Notes under the pieces: model-generated | Databases searched by the model: none | Seen by the model: the letters and a program-made list of their open reading frames with translations, nothing else | What the model was told of the DNA's origin: nothing | Assembly (NCBI GenBank): GCA_015482705.2 | Contig: JADMLA020000046.1 | Coordinates: forward strand, 1-45,557 | Source of the DNA: Prosthecochloris sp. | Lineage (GTDB): Bacteria > Bacteroidota > Chlorobiia > Chlorobiales > Chlorobiaceae | DNA length: 45,557 bases | Reading direction: 5' to 3' | Shown: piece by piece, positions 44,365 through 45,557 of the stretch | Position numbering within the stretch: position 1 is the first letter of the stretch | Layout: each line of letters starts with the position of its first letter | Made by a program: the position numbers and the translations under genes

Positions 44365-45557
44365 ATGAACACGGAGCAGGTAAAAAAATGGAGTTTGTTC
44401 AGGGAACAGCCTCGTGCGCTCCTCAGCATTTTTGTAGGGAATTTTATCAGCAACCTTCCCCGCGGCATGTTTACCGGCGGTCTCTATGTGATCATTATGT
44501 ACCTGTCGGTACCGCTACTAATGAACGTCAATATCGATTTTCGGAGCCTGTGGTATTTTTCGGGCTTATACGCTATTGTTTTTCTAATATATTTTCTGCT
44601 TTCGTTGTGGGGGCAGACGAACAGTTTCGTGCAGTCATATAAAATCTCGACGGCGTTGCGCCTCAAGCTGGGTGAGAAACTGCGGAAGTTGCCTTTGGGA
44701 TTTTTCAAGGCGAAGGACCCGGGCGATGTCACGTCACGTATTCTTCATGATGTCACCAAGGCTGAAAACACCCTTTCCCATCAGATCCCCGATATCGTTT
44801 CCGCGATGGTCGTACCGTTTCTGCTTGGCGGGTTCCTGTTTTTTATCGATGCTTCTCTTTTCGGGGTCATCTTCGGAACCATAGCCGTGGCATCGGTGTT
44901 TCTCCTGATTGCCTCACGAATCGTGTCGCGTCTGGGTGAGCAGCATGTCGCCTCGATTACGTCCACGTCTTCCCGGTTGCTTGAATATGCCCGTACACTC
45001 AGGCTGCTCAAGGCGTACGATATGACAGGCGAGCACTTCGATTCCCTGAAGCTGTCGATGCTCGAGTTGAAGAAGCAGAGCTTTCGCGTAGAAGTGTTTA
45101 CAGGAATCCCCGTACAGGTTTTTCTCATGATCCTCGATCTGGGATATCTCCTGATGCTTTTAGTGGGAGCCTGGATGATTCCCAACGGTGGACTTGGTGT
45201 CGTAAACTACCTTACCTTTGCCATCCTCGGGTACTATTTTTTCGCTCCTGTCAAGAATTTGGGGATCATGCTTGTGGAACTCCGCTATGCTATGGTTTCG
45301 ACGGCTCGTATAGAAGAGGTTTTTTCCACTGAGGAGCTTCCGGAAGAGGCGGGTAGAATGCCTTTGCAGGCCGGTGATATCGAGTTCAGAAACGTTCATT
45401 TTCGTTATCTCGATACTCCCGTTCTGCAAGGAGTCAGTTGTGTGATTCCCACCAGGAAAATGACCGCACTCGTGGGGCCTTCCGGATCAGGAAAAACCAC
45501 GATGGTGAATCTTATTTCCCGTTTCTGGGATGTTGACGAAGGAGAGATTCTTTTCGG
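44365..45557 (+). CDS. ABC half-transporter, YbtP/YbtQ-like (second, 3' end outside window)
   Basis: Open from ATG 44365, preceded by AGGAG (44352-44356), to the right edge without a stop; ~397 residues are visible. It starts MNTEQVKKWSLFREQP, and the membrane domain includes YVIIMYLSVPLLMN and GFLLFFIDASLFGVIFG-like segments. The linker reaches the ATPase domain with Walker A GPSGSGKTT at about residue 371; signature and Walker B lie beyond the window. The gap to the previous stop is three bases, so the genes are cotranscribed and very likely form a heterodimer. Overall plan and partner match YbtQ/PchI-type proteins. Function in ferric-chelate uptake is inferred from the receptor, MFS permease and regulator genes at 36930-42026. 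Confidence 0.88.
   Translation, partial: MNTEQVKKWSLFREQPRALLSIFVGNFISNLPRGMFTGGLYVIIMYLSVPLLMNVNIDFRSLWYFSGLYAIVFLIYFLLSLWGQTNSFVQSYKISTALRLKLGEKLRKLPLGFFKAKDPGDVTSRILHDVTKAENTLSHQIPDIVSAMVVPFLLGGFLFFIDASLFGVIFGTIAVASVFLLIASRIVSRLGEQHVASITSTSSRLLEYARTLRLLKAYDMTGEHFDSLKLSMLELKKQSFRVEVFTGIPVQVFLMILDLGYLLMLLVGAWMIPNGGLGVVNYLTFAILGYYFFAPVKNLGIMLVELRYAMVSTARIEEVFSTEELPEEAGRMPLQAGDIEFRNVHFRYLDTPVLQGVSCVIPTRKMTALVGPSGSGKTTMVNLISRFWDVDEGEILF

Overview
The window looks like chromosome from a Gram-negative bacterium, most likely a green sulfur bacterium (Chlorobiota; Chlorobium/Prosthecochloris-like). This is inferred from overall codon style (roughly 50% GC, many TCG, GAC and ATC codons), methyltransferases of the BchU-like fold class, and several intergenic palindromic repeats. 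No ribosomal or photosynthesis marker gene is present to prove it. The theme is TonB-dependent outer-membrane traffic, probably of an iron chelator or another metal complex. A type I secretion locus for a large repeat-rich surface protein sits in the middle.

Layout. (1) 2-6337: the C-terminal end of a TonB protein, an AraC-type regulator, then a three-gene export locus (LolA-like periplasmic protein, beta-barrel outer-membrane protein, RND/MMPL transporter). (2) 6432-9769: two family-2 O-methyltransferases around a poorly coding stretch with small membrane ORFs. (3) 10051-17342, cassette A: TonB-dependent receptor, ABC-2 ATPase, a giant ABC permease carrying a dead M1-peptidase-like domain, and a PPM1/TcmP-type methyltransferase. 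(4) 17616-25266: an RTX/BspA-like repeat protein with its own TolC, ABC and HlyD type I secretion genes. (5) 25803-35844, cassette B: a paralogous PPM1/TcmP-type methyltransferase, two TonB-dependent receptors, and a second ABC-2 ATPase plus M1-like permease pair whose codon use looks foreign. (6) 35845-36835: a scar of receptor remnants and repeats. (7) 36930-45557: a module on both strands built like the yersiniabactin/pyochelin uptake sets. It has an AraC/PchR-type regulator, a FyuA-like receptor, an RhtX/FptX-type MFS permease and two ABC half-transporters of the YbtP/YbtQ type. The second half-transporter runs off the right edge.

How the parts may work together (inference): TonB energises four intact receptors. 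The MFS and ABC half-transporters move the ligand across or act on it at the inner membrane. Cassettes A and B each pair a receptor with an ABC-2/pseudo-peptidase complex and a small-molecule methyltransferase. No NRPS, PKS or NIS siderophore synthetase is in the window, so the ligand may be scavenged or made elsewhere. A degenerate palindrome with core TTTAGAC/GTCTAAA recurs in front of several of these genes and is a candidate shared, perhaps metal-responsive, operator. One copy sits just upstream of a compact two-hairpin, terminator-ended module that could be a small RNA or an attenuator for the ABC operon.
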